Assembly: GCA_011316305.1 (NCBI GenBank)
Contig: SAUG01000028.1
Span: 186,001 to 250,000, forward strand
Length of the DNA stretch: 64,000 nt
Direction: 5' to 3'
Source: Rusavskia elegans
Lineage: Eukaryota; Ascomycota; Lecanoromycetes; Teloschistales; Teloschistaceae
Within the stretch, counting starts at the first letter, position 1, and the number at the start of each line of letters is the position of its first letter. The notes below the pieces were generated by a model. That model was not told where the DNA came from. It worked only from the letters and a program-made list of their open reading frames with translations, and made no database searches. A program made the position numbers and the translations under genes. Shown piece by piece: positions 43,311 through 53,391 of this stretch.

Positions 43311-45435
43311 ATGGCTGCTTACGACCCTCCGCCTCATGACTACACTTCTCGGCAGCCGCAATCTACTGTCAACGACCACGGCCGCCGATACAGTCAACTC
43401 GATCCACGACCAAATCGGTCTCGAGAACACTCGACTGCTCGCAGCGAGAGCGCGATGCCGGAGCACCCTCGTTTCCAGACCCAGCCTATCAAGGAGGCTG
43501 TAGGAAATGCCTTCCAATCCGATGTACCTCCCGAGTTGATCGCTCATATCACGCAAAACGTACTCAACCAACTTAAAACGTCCGGCATCGACAGCTCTGC
43601 TACTACACCAGTTCCTCCTCCCTCACAAGTCAAATACCCCCCACCACCCCCTGTACAACAACCAGTGCCCCACTCTCCTTCGACCGCCTCCGCATCGTCA
43701 CCACCGATGCCAACAAGAGTCTTTACCCCTCCATCCCCCCAGAAGCACTCAGACTACCCCAATCATGGCTCACCTTCGTCGCAATCGGGCATCTTCCCAG
43801 CACCTACCCATAGCCCTCAAGAGCCACGGAGCCCGGTCCGGGAGTCGCGGACGAGCGGCTTCTACGAACGAAGAACATCCTCGCCATTGAGCCAAAGCAG
43901 CGAGTCAAGCAATACTCGACCAAAAGGCCCAGCACGTCTGTCGACGATGACGGAGGAGACAACGCTGGAGAAGATATGGGGCCAGCTCTTCGATGAAGAA
44001 GGTCGCCCAACCCCACGCTTGGGTCAATTCCTCCGCGGCCTTGCAGTACACATTGTAAGCTCAGCCCATCCTCCCGAGATCACTCACAACTGGGCTGACG
44101 GTGGTGTCAGATTGAGGATTACGAGCCGCGTCAAAGCATTGTTATAACTCCAGATAAGATGGTCCAGTATTACAAAGACGTCAAATTGGCAGACGAGTAC
44201 TACCCATGGTCAAGTAAGCGCGGCTTTGCGAACGATCCGAAGCACAGACTGACTATGAACCAGCCGTTTTCGATGACGTGCATTCGTCAATATCACGGAT
44301 ATACAGAGATCTCAAATGCCAACACCATCTCGTGCAGGAGCATTTTAATGAGAAACCCGACATTCCGAGCCTTACCCCTGTTGGCTTCCAGCGATGGACA
44401 ACCTTGCTCATTCAAGCCCATCCTAAGGAGGAATTCGAGCGGCTGCAGAAAGCTGCCCTAGCGATGCCTATCAACAATCCAGACGAGAAGAAGGAGCGTT
44501 TCCCAAAGGAGCTATCGCGAAGACTGTTCCCAGGGTCTGAGGACAAGCTAGTCCGTGAACGGATTGAGAAGGCCATCTCGTTACACGCCAATGTCGACCT
44601 ACCTTTACGATCCGACAACCGAGAGACCTCTCCGAAAGCGACAAGCCATAAGCCCAGTCCCAGTGACGCGTCACATTTGCCTTCGAAGAGGGACTCGAAC
44701 ATCAACGGAGAGAATGTCCCTCCACCGTACGTTCCGTCGAACATCGAGAGGGAGAGGAAGCCTTATTCGAGCATCCCCGAATCAACGATTGATGACACGA
44801 ATCCGACGGCGGTGCCGCCGTCCAACCCGATCGAAAGGGAGCGGAAGCCGTACAGTGTACAACCAGGAGGCGGCAAGCAGTTTGAGGACGACCGTAAAGC
44901 GCGAGAAGGCACTAGACCACGGTCTGATTCAACCAGCGTGAAACCGCAGCGATCGGAATCGAATGCGAGGGTTCGTCCCGTTCCGGTTGGTCAAGGTCAG
45001 CCTGACACCAGGCGTGGATGTGAAATGCCGAAGCCGGAGATCCATAATCACCACCGCACTCCCAGCAACGCCGGACGACTTCGCAGCCCGTCATTCAGCA
45101 ACGACTATCGACGGCCGGATGGTGATTTGCGCGGCTATCCTCCTGCCTTCCAGCCAGGGTCTCTGCCCACGGAGGGCTTCGAGGATGAAGCCGCTCGACG
45201 GTATGCGCGTGATCGGGCCGACAGACCTCGGAGGCAAGCCGACGAAGATGCGCGGTCGTATGGCGAAAGTCCCAGCAGCCGTCGATATGATCGAGGGGTG
45301 GACATCAACGGGCCTGCTCCAAACCGGGGAAGCTACCTCAGCAACAACGAGGAAGATTACTACCGTCCCAGCGGCCGTGCCCCAGGTAATGGATACGATT
45401 ACCAGCAACCATATGGCGGTCCAGTGTACCGATAA
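43311..45435 (+). CDS. DUF7514-type protein of unknown function
   Basis: Exons 43311-44054, 44111-44213 and 44264-45435; introns 56 and 50 nt; 672 residues. The first 220 residues are disordered and Pro/Ser-rich. The folded region starts at LEKIWGQLFDEEGRPTPRLG and runs over both splices: EDYEPRQSIVITPDKM, YYPWSTVFDD and HSSISRIYRDLKCQHHLVQE, to about residue 400. I recognise this as the fungal DUF7514 module. The remaining C-terminus is highly charged, Arg/Pro/Tyr-rich and disordered. Two short near-repeats, 'IERERKPYS', occur about 35 residues apart. Function unknown; no enzyme motif or membrane segment is visible. The initiator ATG at 43311 follows an ATCATC context. Confidence 0.85.
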
Positions 45436-46811
45436 ACTCCCGCCTGGGCTACACTCATTCTTTCCCAGCGGAGTCGTATGTGTGCTTTGATGCTCGAGGG
45501 TGTTTACAGCAGGTTCTTCATTGCGATAAGCCACTTTCGTTTGGGCACGAACCGTCGCCTAGGGAATGGACTGATATTTGTATTCATGGAAGGAGAAATG
45601 GGGCTTTCCTTTGTACTCTTACTTGATACCATGAACAATTATGTAGTCTTTGGGGAATGAAGGCATCGATTCACGGTCTGAAACCATTCACAAGGCGCCT
45701 AGGTCCAGCAATCCAGAAACGACTTTTAGCAGTGACTTGGGCCAGCTGCTTCTCTGTTGAAACCATGTGAAGTAAAACACTCAGGGGTTGATGTTTTGGC
45801 TCCGGTGATGATGCAGGAGTGATTGGTGCTCGGCAGGCTGCAGCCGAGCCCACGGCGCCTCTTGCCCTCTTATGCAAAACACAATCTTCAACCGTGTTTG
45901 CACCAATCTCGGTGACGCGGTCTTCATGGGGGTTTGGTCAAGACGCGTCGATTTTGTGGGTATGATGTCTCGCTGTGTCGGCTTTGCTGCCAATCGATGT
46001 ATAATAACAGTTGCCAGTTGGAGGGGTATCCCCACCTCTTTGGTGATAAAAGAAAATCCTGGAATAACTCTTGCCTGCCGAGACAGATGGTGTTATAATC
46101 TCACGTTCTGAATACGCCTCTCAGCCTCTTTCTGGTTGACGTCGCGGAAGCTCGATAAAAGAGGCGCTCAGGAAACCCATGGGGCCACCAGCGGGTACAC
46201 ACTCTACGTCACTTCAGGCGAAGGGTAAGCAAGAAAGACAGCGGACATAGCTTTTATTCAATAGATCTGGGCTCTCCCTAGCCAGTATGAGCTCTTGACT
46301 GCTCAATCCAGGCAAATGGCCGTCAAATGAAGCGCGACTGGTAGAGGGCGCCAACAGAAAACCACCCACAGCCAATCCAGCAAATCCGACAACAGCTTCA
46401 TCAGAGTTCGATTGCTCCCAACCTCTGACCTCTGAAACAATTCAGTCACTTGATTTCGACTGTTTCGGAACCAGGTCAATCTTCACCCTCGCCTGGTGGA
46501 ATCGCTATTGTCCTTGATTGTGTATCGATGCCGCTCCTTTCATTGTCGCCTCCATCGGTACATCAGTACTGACTCTCATTGTCTATCAATAATCCTTTTT
46601 GTCTTTCTTTCTTTCTTTTCTTTCACCCTCCACCTTTGGCTATATGGGCAGGGCCTATGAGTGACGACTTTCCTTTGTTCTTCCCCCCCCAAGCACCATA
46701 GACCTGCACCTCTCACTATCCCTCGCTCACCATTCCTTTCCCTTCGCTGTCCTTGCACATAGATAATTTCCTTCCGCTGGACGGACTTAGACTTAATTCA
46801 CCCTCTCTCAA
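45436..46811. other. Intergenic region DUF7514-PRM1
   Basis: 1.38 kb. Contains the 3' flank of the DUF7514 gene and the PRM1 promoter. Apart from the pyrimidine tract noted separately, nothing stands out. Confidence 0.4.
46592..46633 (+). promoter_or_regulatory. CT-rich core-promoter tract upstream of PRM1
   Basis: A TCTTTCTTTCTTTC-type pyrimidine run lies about 180-220 bp before the PRM1 ATG. Such CT-rich stretches commonly mark transcription initiation in filamentous fungi. Inferred from composition and position only. Confidence 0.4.
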
Positions 46812-49049
46812 ATGGCATTCGAAAATCCTCGCTCTTTCCCAGCCGTCCCTGCATCCCTCTCCGCTGGCGATCATGGAATGCAAAACTACTACGCCACCCA
46901 GGACATTATAAGAGACGCCCCTCATACCGTACCCCAGATCACTCCTTACCTTGGACTCCGTGCACGCCTCTCGCAGATATGGATCAACCGATGGACCGTC
47001 CTTCTCTTTCTCATCCTGGTCCGACTCCTCATTGCCGTCGCTGACCTGGATGGAGGCATTGGCCGAGCCAAATCGGAAGCCCTCGAGGCATGTACGAGTG
47101 TGGAATCTGCTGCTAGCTCCATGGTCTCCATGCCTCACTATATGGCAAGGGGCGTCAACGAGCTTGCCGCCAGTGGGGTCGAGAAGGCCGTCAGAGGTTT
47201 ACAGTCCATGCTGTTCATGACCATCACCGGTGTCGAAGAGCTCGTCGTCTTCTTCATCAACATGCTCACTTCAACTTATCTCTGCCTCATCACTCTGGTC
47301 GTGAGCGGTAGTTTGCATGCGGCTTTGAAGATCATCGAGGATGCTGAGGGCTTCCTCAACAAGACCCTCGGAGACATCGGGAAAAACGTCAAAAAGGGCA
47401 TCGAAGGCTTTTCCGAAGACCTGAACAAATTCACAGGTGCTTTGAACAGCGTTCCTCAGCTTTTTGGAGGCGACAAAGGTGGTATCCCAAAGCTGAATGT
47501 TGACGGTGACCTGGACAAGTTGGACAATCTGAAGCTTCCTGATTCGATCAACCAAGGCCTCGACAAATTGAACGATTCTATCCCAACCTTCACCGAAGTC
47601 CAGAATTTCACCAACAACGCCCTTCGCTTTCCTTTCGAACAAGTCAAGAAGTTGATCAACGAATCCTTAGGGGTCTTCGAATTCAATCGGTCCCTGTTGC
47701 CAATTCCCCAGAAGGAGAAGCTCAACTTCTGCTCGACCAACAACGGCATCTCAGACTTCTTTGATGGTGTTGCAGCTACCCTCAACACTGCCCGACGGAT
47801 CTTTATTGGTGTTTTGGTCGTTGCTGCCATCTTAGTCTGTATCCCTATGGCCTACGTCGAAATCCGAAGATGGCGCAGCCTCAAGGCGCGAGCTGGAGTC
47901 GTGCGTGATCATGCCAAAGATCCTCAAGACGTCGTCTACACTGTCTCACGACCTTATACCTCCAACGTTGGTATCAAGCTTGCCTCCAAGGCTACATCCT
48001 CCAAGAAGCAAGATCTCATTCGCTGGGTCATCGCCTACGCCACTACAACCCCAGCACTCCTCCTCCTCTCACTTGCCGTCACAGGTCTCTTGGCTTGTCT
48101 CTTCCAATACATCCTCCTCAAAACCCTGCAGAAAGAAGTCCCCAAGCTCGCGGCTGAGATCGGCGACTTCGCTGGCAAAGTTGTCGATTCCCTTGACAAC
48201 GCCTCCGCGCAATGGGCCATGGGTACCAACAAAGCCATCAGCAGCACCAGCAAGGACATTAACGAGGATGTCTTTGGCTGGGTTAATACCACCACCGATG
48301 CCATGAATCACACCCTCAACGTTTTCATCGACGAAACTACCAAAGTCCTGAACAAGACCTTCGGCGGCACCATACTCTACGACCCCGTCAAGGAAGTCTT
48401 CAATTGCCTCATCGGGCTCAAAGTCGCAGGCATCCAAAAAGGTCTCACATGGGTACACGACCACGCTCATATCGACTTCCCCCTTCTCGCAAACAACACC
48501 TTCAGTCTCGGCGCAGCAGCCAGTCTCGCAGACGACAATAAAGACCCTGCACACGTTTCAAAAGCAGAGTCTTTCTTCGCCGACCCTGAAGCCCAAACAA
48601 CCGACAAAATCACAAGAGCGATCGAGAAAGTCGTCAAGCATTTCGAAGATGGCATACGCACTGAAGCGCTCATCTCAGTTTCCCTCCTCTTGCTCTGGTT
48701 CGTGAACCTCTTCCTTGGTACAGGTCGGGCGCTGTATCTCCTAGCGAAACGCGATAAAGTTCGTGGAGAAGGCGCACCCACCTTTGCGGGCGATATTCCG
48801 ATGAGAGAGGTCAGTCAGATACCTCGAGGACCGGCGCCGGCGTACGAACCGCCTGCTAGAGACGAGAGGGACCATCGGAATCCATTCTCGGATTCTGCAG
48901 GTACGAGAAGGGAGCATGAAAGAGATGACGGCGAGGGGGAGTGGCAGGATCAGAAATTGGGCTTTGCCGGGTTGAGAGAACCAGAGGTCACGGTTCCAGC
49001 GCATACGAGGAGGAGCGAGTATGCTACGATGGAGAAGAACAGCTTTTAG
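46812..49049 (+). CDS. PRM1: Plasma membrane fusion protein Prm1
   Basis: Single exon, 745 residues, close to the family's usual length. Prm1 promotes plasma-membrane fusion of mating cells and, in filamentous fungi, hyphal/germling fusion. Five hydrophobic segments are seen: about 60-78 (WTVLLFLILVRLLIAVAD), 155-172, 335-355 (FIGVLVVAAILVCIPMAYV), 405-440 and 618-637 (LISVSLLLLWFVNLFL). A conserved extracellular 'NFCSTNNGISDFFD' with a cysteine lies between them, and another Cys is in VKEVFNCLIGLK; such cysteines form the Prm1 disulphide dimer. Several N-glycosylation sequons occur in the two large outer loops. The C-terminal 110 residues are cytosolic, charged and disordered. Confidence 0.95.
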   Translation: MAFENPRSFPAVPASLSAGDHGMQNYYATQDIIRDAPHTVPQITPYLGLRARLSQIWINRWTVLLFLILVRLLIAVADLDGGIGRAKSEALEACTSVESAASSMVSMPHYMARGVNELAASGVEKAVRGLQSMLFMTITGVEELVVFFINMLTSTYLCLITLVVSGSLHAALKIIEDAEGFLNKTLGDIGKNVKKGIEGFSEDLNKFTGALNSVPQLFGGDKGGIPKLNVDGDLDKLDNLKLPDSINQGLDKLNDSIPTFTEVQNFTNNALRFPFEQVKKLINESLGVFEFNRSLLPIPQKEKLNFCSTNNGISDFFDGVAATLNTARRIFIGVLVVAAILVCIPMAYVEIRRWRSLKARAGVVRDHAKDPQDVVYTVSRPYTSNVGIKLASKATSSKKQDLIRWVIAYATTTPALLLLSLAVTGLLACLFQYILLKTLQKEVPKLAAEIGDFAGKVVDSLDNASAQWAMGTNKAISSTSKDINEDVFGWVNTTTDAMNHTLNVFIDETTKVLNKTFGGTILYDPVKEVFNCLIGLKVAGIQKGLTWVHDHAHIDFPLLANNTFSLGAAASLADDNKDPAHVSKAESFFADPEAQTTDKITRAIEKVVKHFEDGIRTEALISVSLLLLWFVNLFLGTGRALYLLAKRDKVRGEGAPTFAGDIPMREVSQIPRGPAPAYEPPARDERDHRNPFSDSAGTRREHERDDGEGEWQDQKLGFAGLREPEVTVPAHTRRSEYATMEKNSF

Positions 49050-49487
49050 AGAAGCGTTGAGACATGGGAACGAGCAAAATCCATTGGTTAAAAGCGATTT
49101 GATACCCCCTTTTAGATAGCAAAATCGAAAAATATTATGCAAAGTAAGTGAAGTGAAGAGTTTCAACCCTCAACAGGTAGCCAATATTCGTAAAAACTTC
49201 AGAGTATCTCGGCCTCATCTCGGCAAAACTAGACTAACTAAGCCACCTTTGTCAACTTGTCGGCCAATTTGTTCATAAAGGACTGGCAGCCCGGCCTGGC
49301 GCCATAACCACTCGGCCAGAAACTGAGCATCACTAAATTGCTGGCGCTCACGACTGGCATTGGATCTTCAGCCTTTGTACGAGAACCGCGCCGTCTTCCT
49401 CGGATCATGTGTCCACGACTAAACCTCATAGATCCCACATATTTCATCCTCCATTTTTTCTAATCCTTCCCCCACCAGTCCCAGCAA
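49050..49487. other. Intergenic region PRM1-RRP42
   Basis: 438 bp with 3' flank and promoter only. Confidence 0.4.
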
Positions 49488-50650
49488 ATGCCCCCTTCAA
49501 CCCTCCTTTCGCCCTCGGAACTCTCCTACCTCCACAGCTCCCTCTCCTTCGACCCTCCCATTCGCCCAGATGCCCGTTCTCCAACAACTTTTCGCCCTCT
49601 GGTCGCTGAAACCGATCTCCTCCCCACCACAAATGGTAGCGCACGATTATGTTTTGCCGACGGCTCAGAAGCAATAGTCGGAGTGAAAGCTGAGGTTGAA
49701 CGGACTGTTGGCGCGAGCTATACGTCCAATAATTTAGGTTCACGTGGCGATGATGGTGATGGAGATATGGAAATGCATTCGGCGGAAGAGGATATGGATG
49801 AAGAGAGGAGACGACAGGCCAGAGGCAAGGGGCAGGATTCATGGATTGAGGTCACAGTCGATATGCCTGGGTTCGGCAGAGATGATGATGGGGTTGTAGT
49901 GTTCCTGGCGCAGATGCTGCAGGAGGGTTTGGTGGCAGATGGGGGGTTAAGGGACAGGTTGTGGATTGGGTGGGGGTGGCATTGGAGGATTTATGTCGAT
50001 GTATGTATTTGAGACGAGGGCGAGCATTGAGGTGACAACCGGGTTAACGAGCTGGTGGGCTTTGGGTTGTCAAATCACAGGCTAACGTTTGACAGATTCT
50101 ACTTCTTACCGCACCGAATAGCTACCCTCTACCACTACTGAGTCTGACCACACATCTCGCCCTTCTTGCCACCAGGCTTCCAGCTCCAATATCGAGGATT
50201 GATGAAGACCACCTGTTCAACGATGATTGGGATGCCGCCGAGCCCCTGTACCCTTCTCCTGATTCTGCACATTCCTCGAGGCCTCCGTTCACACTGCTTG
50301 TCATCTCCGTCGGAGACAACATCTTTTTCGATCCATCAAGAGAAGAGCTGGCGGTAGCGGACGCCGTTTGTGCCGTCACTGTGGGTACGATCGAGGCACC
50401 GGTGTCTAGTGGTAAGCGCAGGGAAGGAATGCCCAAGCTGAGACTACTGTCTCTCCGGACGATTGATCCACCGGCTCGACTCGCTGCTGCAGCCTCAACC
50501 ACCGAAAGTGAAGACGACCAAGGGACGTGGAGACCTGCAAGGGGTGGCATGAAGAGAGCTGTCGTGGGAAAAATGGTAACGATGGTTCTGGAGGCAGGAG
50601 GAGTAGGGGAGGAGGTGATGACGGGTCTGGAAGGGTTTCACGGTGAATGA
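49488..50650 (+). CDS. RRP42: Exosome complex subunit Rrp42 (RNase PH-like)
   Basis: Exons 49488-50000 and 50096-50650 with a 95-nt intron (GTATGT...GCTAAC branch...GACAG); 355 residues. Rrp42 is an inactive RNase PH-type subunit of the six-membered exosome ring, acting in 3'-5' processing and decay in nucleus and cytoplasm. Motifs include LSPSELSYLHSSL, IRPDARSPTTFRPL, GSARLCFADGSEAIVGVKAE and, in exon 2, LLSLTTHLALLATRLP and GDNIFFDPSREELAVADAVC. Relative to the yeast protein (265 residues) there are acidic and low-complexity insertions at about 80-110 and 265-330. The 3' end of the coding strand is G-rich. Confidence 0.93.
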
Positions 50651-51541
50651 GAGACGTTGCACATTACCGATCTGGACAGGCACTCGAGTCCGATACCGGG
50701 ACTACGCAGACCAGACAATGCAGCCTCACCAACAAAAACCTTTCGTCGAGGTTTCAACATCGTTCTGCAACATTCCATGGCACCAGCAGAATTGCTCGTC
50801 TCCGCCGGAAGAGACAACGTACGAGAGTCTACGCCGAGCGACTGATCCTCGAAGCGCTGCCCGACAGCAACGTCGGCGCAAATTCGAAAGATGACAGACT
50901 TCTCAACAGCGACGACGGAGGCTGCCACCAACCCTCGCTATTGCCTGTCTAATAATGCGACCAAGAGCTCCGCTGTGCAGGATGGAGCCACTCCACGTGC
51001 AGGGCTGTCAGGTACAGGCTGCATGGGCCAATAACACAGCAGCTAATTACCGCCCGCAGCACGTTAATTACAGGGCTGCCTTAGTGGCATCCTCCACCAC
51101 TACCACTTCGAGCTCCCTGGAACACAGCAAAAGTTGCAAAGGACCGCCCTGAGCAACCACATTATTCAGCGGACCCATGTAAATTTACCACCGCTCATGC
51201 CTTCGGCAATGATACCTCGCCGCAAAGAAATCCTTCCGTCTTACTCTCTTCTTTTCCAGCTCTCAGCCTTGGAACTTTCTTCCCTTTTCCTCAAGCTGGC
51301 CATATTGATCCTGTGGGGCTGTACCAACTCATGCTGACCATCATGTGCCGAGTACTGCTTGAGATGGCCTGATATATCTCTGATGTCCTGCCCCGATCTT
51401 TTCCTACCTCTTTTCCGTCCTTGATTCTTTTCCCCTGTGATTTACGCTCTCGGGCATTCAACCCGCTATCTGGAAATTTTAATTTCATCATCTTTTTGTG
51501 TACTATTTCATCCTCCATCTAGGACCAATCATCGCAAGTAT
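50651..51541. other. Intergenic region RRP42-SLATT
   Basis: 891 bp. Short frames only. The last 150 bp are pyrimidine-rich (about 51390-51440) and probably contain the SLATT-gene transcription start. Confidence 0.4.
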
Positions 51542-52882
51542 ATGCGTTCCCACTTCCTCGAAGAAGGTCTTAGCTCAAGTCAAGAAGCACTCCTGGTACC
51601 CTATCCGCCTCGACCTAGCATCTCCTCATCCCTCTATTCGATGCCGACAACCGGAGAACCCGACCTCGAGCGCGGCGATGCTGCTCTCAAGGTCCCTGCA
51701 AATCCTTTCTCACCACTCTCACCCTCTCTAAACCCGACAAAATCACCAAAAACCCCTCCACACCAATCCAGCAACCAACCCGGCAAGCGAAAACCCCACC
51801 CATCACAATCAACCACCCACCGCCGCCAAAGCCAACATCAACCTCTCAGCAGACCCAACGACCCCACCGCTATACCCCCCAAACTCCTCAAACTCCGCAC
51901 CATCATCGGCATCTCCACCCCCACCGCCCTCCTCCCCCCCACCCCCTCATCCAAAAACGCCTTCTCTAACCGCCCCGCCCCCAACCTAGGCATCTACACG
52001 CGCATCATCCACGAAGAAACCTCCGCCAAACGCCAATTCTACTTCGCCGCCTCCATAATCAACATCTGCTACTTCGGGCAAATCTGTCTCGCCGCCGCGC
52101 TCACCGCCCTCGGCGCTTCCGCGAGCTCCAATATCGCCATCACGGTGCTGGGCGCCGCGAATACGGTGTTGGCGGGTGTATTGACGTATTTGAAGGGGCA
52201 GGGGTTGCCGAATCGGTTGAGGATGTATTGGACTGGGTTGAGGAAGTGTAGAGAGTTTATCGAGGAGAAGGAGAGGGAGATTGCTGCTGAAGGGTATGGG
52301 TGGGTTGGGGAGAAGGGGGAGGGGGAGGGGGATGGTGGGGTGGATGTGGATGCTGTGATTGAGGTTATTGTGGGGATGTATCATGATGTTAGGCAGACTG
52401 CTGAGGGTGAGTTGTTCCCCCCCCCCTTTCTTCTCCCTCCCTTTTCTTTCTCCCCCCCTTTTTCTTTTCCTTCCCATCTTATCCTATTATGTCTTGACAT
52501 TGCCCCATCATTATCACCCACCATTCAAGATATTCCCAATACGGTAAACTAACACATGGATTCAAATACAACAGATAACACACCAGACACCTACCACCCA
52601 ATGAAAGGCTCCTCCGCCACCGCTCTCGCATCAAATCAACCCCCCAAACGCACTATTCCTTACCCTGATGAAGACGACATCAGCGAGGCTGCTGCCAGCG
52701 ATGATAATAACGACGATGGCAACAGTAACAAGAACGCGAACGGGCATGCGATCGATCCCAAGTCTAAGCCTGCAGACACCGCGGCCGCGAAGACAGGTGC
52801 GATGTCAGAGGACGATACCACAGACAAGGCAGCAGCAGCGGCGCCGGCAGCGAATGGAAATGTGGAATCACCGGCGCAGTGA
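51542..52882 (+). CDS. Fungal SLATT (SMODS/SLOG-associating 2TM effector) membrane protein
   Basis: Exons 51542-52406 and 52575-52882; intron 168 nt; 390 residues from ATG 51542 (ATG 51641 is an alternative). A disordered Pro/Ser-rich N-terminus precedes the SLATT domain, about 155-260. It starts at GIYTRIIHEETSAKRQFYFA, has two membrane helices (ASIINICYFGQICLAAALTAL and NIAITVLGAANTVLAGVLTYL) and then GQGLPNRLRMYWTGLRKCREF, a stretch I recognise as typical of fungal SLATT proteins. After a Gly/Glu-rich insert, the C-terminus (exon 2) is acidic. Bacterial SLATT proteins are presumed pore-forming effectors in conflict systems; the fungal branch is uncharacterised as far as I know. Domain call is strong, function unknown. 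Confidence 0.88.
52415..52475 (+). repeat. 61-nt pure pyrimidine tract in the SLATT-gene intron
   Basis: Uninterrupted C/T from 52415 to 52475, including a run of ten C, starting eight bases after the 5' splice site. Far from the acceptor, so not an ordinary splice-site polypyrimidine tract. Confidence 0.85.
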
Positions 52883-53391
52883 AATTCATGTCAGATTGAA
52901 GAGTGACTTGCCATGTCATCTTTTCCAACCCTCTTTTTATTAACAGTCCTTGTAGACTATAGTGTATAATTGAGCGTGGTGTTGTCTACGATACTGCAAA
53001 TTGGCTTTCGGCGGCGCTTCCGTTCGGTTTTTTGGGGATCTGGCGTTTTGCAGTTTGCTGCTTTTATGAGTGGAGTTAAAGAAGAAAGGGATAGCATGGT
53101 ATGGTATGGTATGGTATGGTATAGAAGTTTTTCTGTACTGTAATATCGCAGGACGGGATGTATGTGTGGGTTGTTGTTTGTTTGGCTTGGTTGAAGGGTA
53201 GTAATATATACTGGGAGCTCTGGACTCTTTCAAGGTAGTACATTGGGGACGGAATCATCTGCTATAGTAGCGATAAGAAAAGCAGGACGTTAGACTCTCA
53301 AGGTGCACTGACGTTACGCGTATCAATTTCTCCCATAGTCCATAGCCTATAGCCCATACCCCCGATCCATGCATGCTCCTAGGACTTGGGC
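52883..53391. other. Convergent intergenic region SLATT-AAA
   Basis: 509 bp between converging genes. Contains a pentanucleotide microsatellite (listed separately) and otherwise 3' flanks. Confidence 0.4.
53096..53122. repeat. ATGGT pentanucleotide microsatellite
   Basis: About five tandem copies of ATGGT in the 3' flank of the SLATT gene. Probably polymorphic. Confidence 0.8.

Noticed and set aside
46395..46435. GTTCGATTGC resembling a tRNA B box
   Set aside because: No matching A box or cloverleaf could be drawn in the flanking bases.
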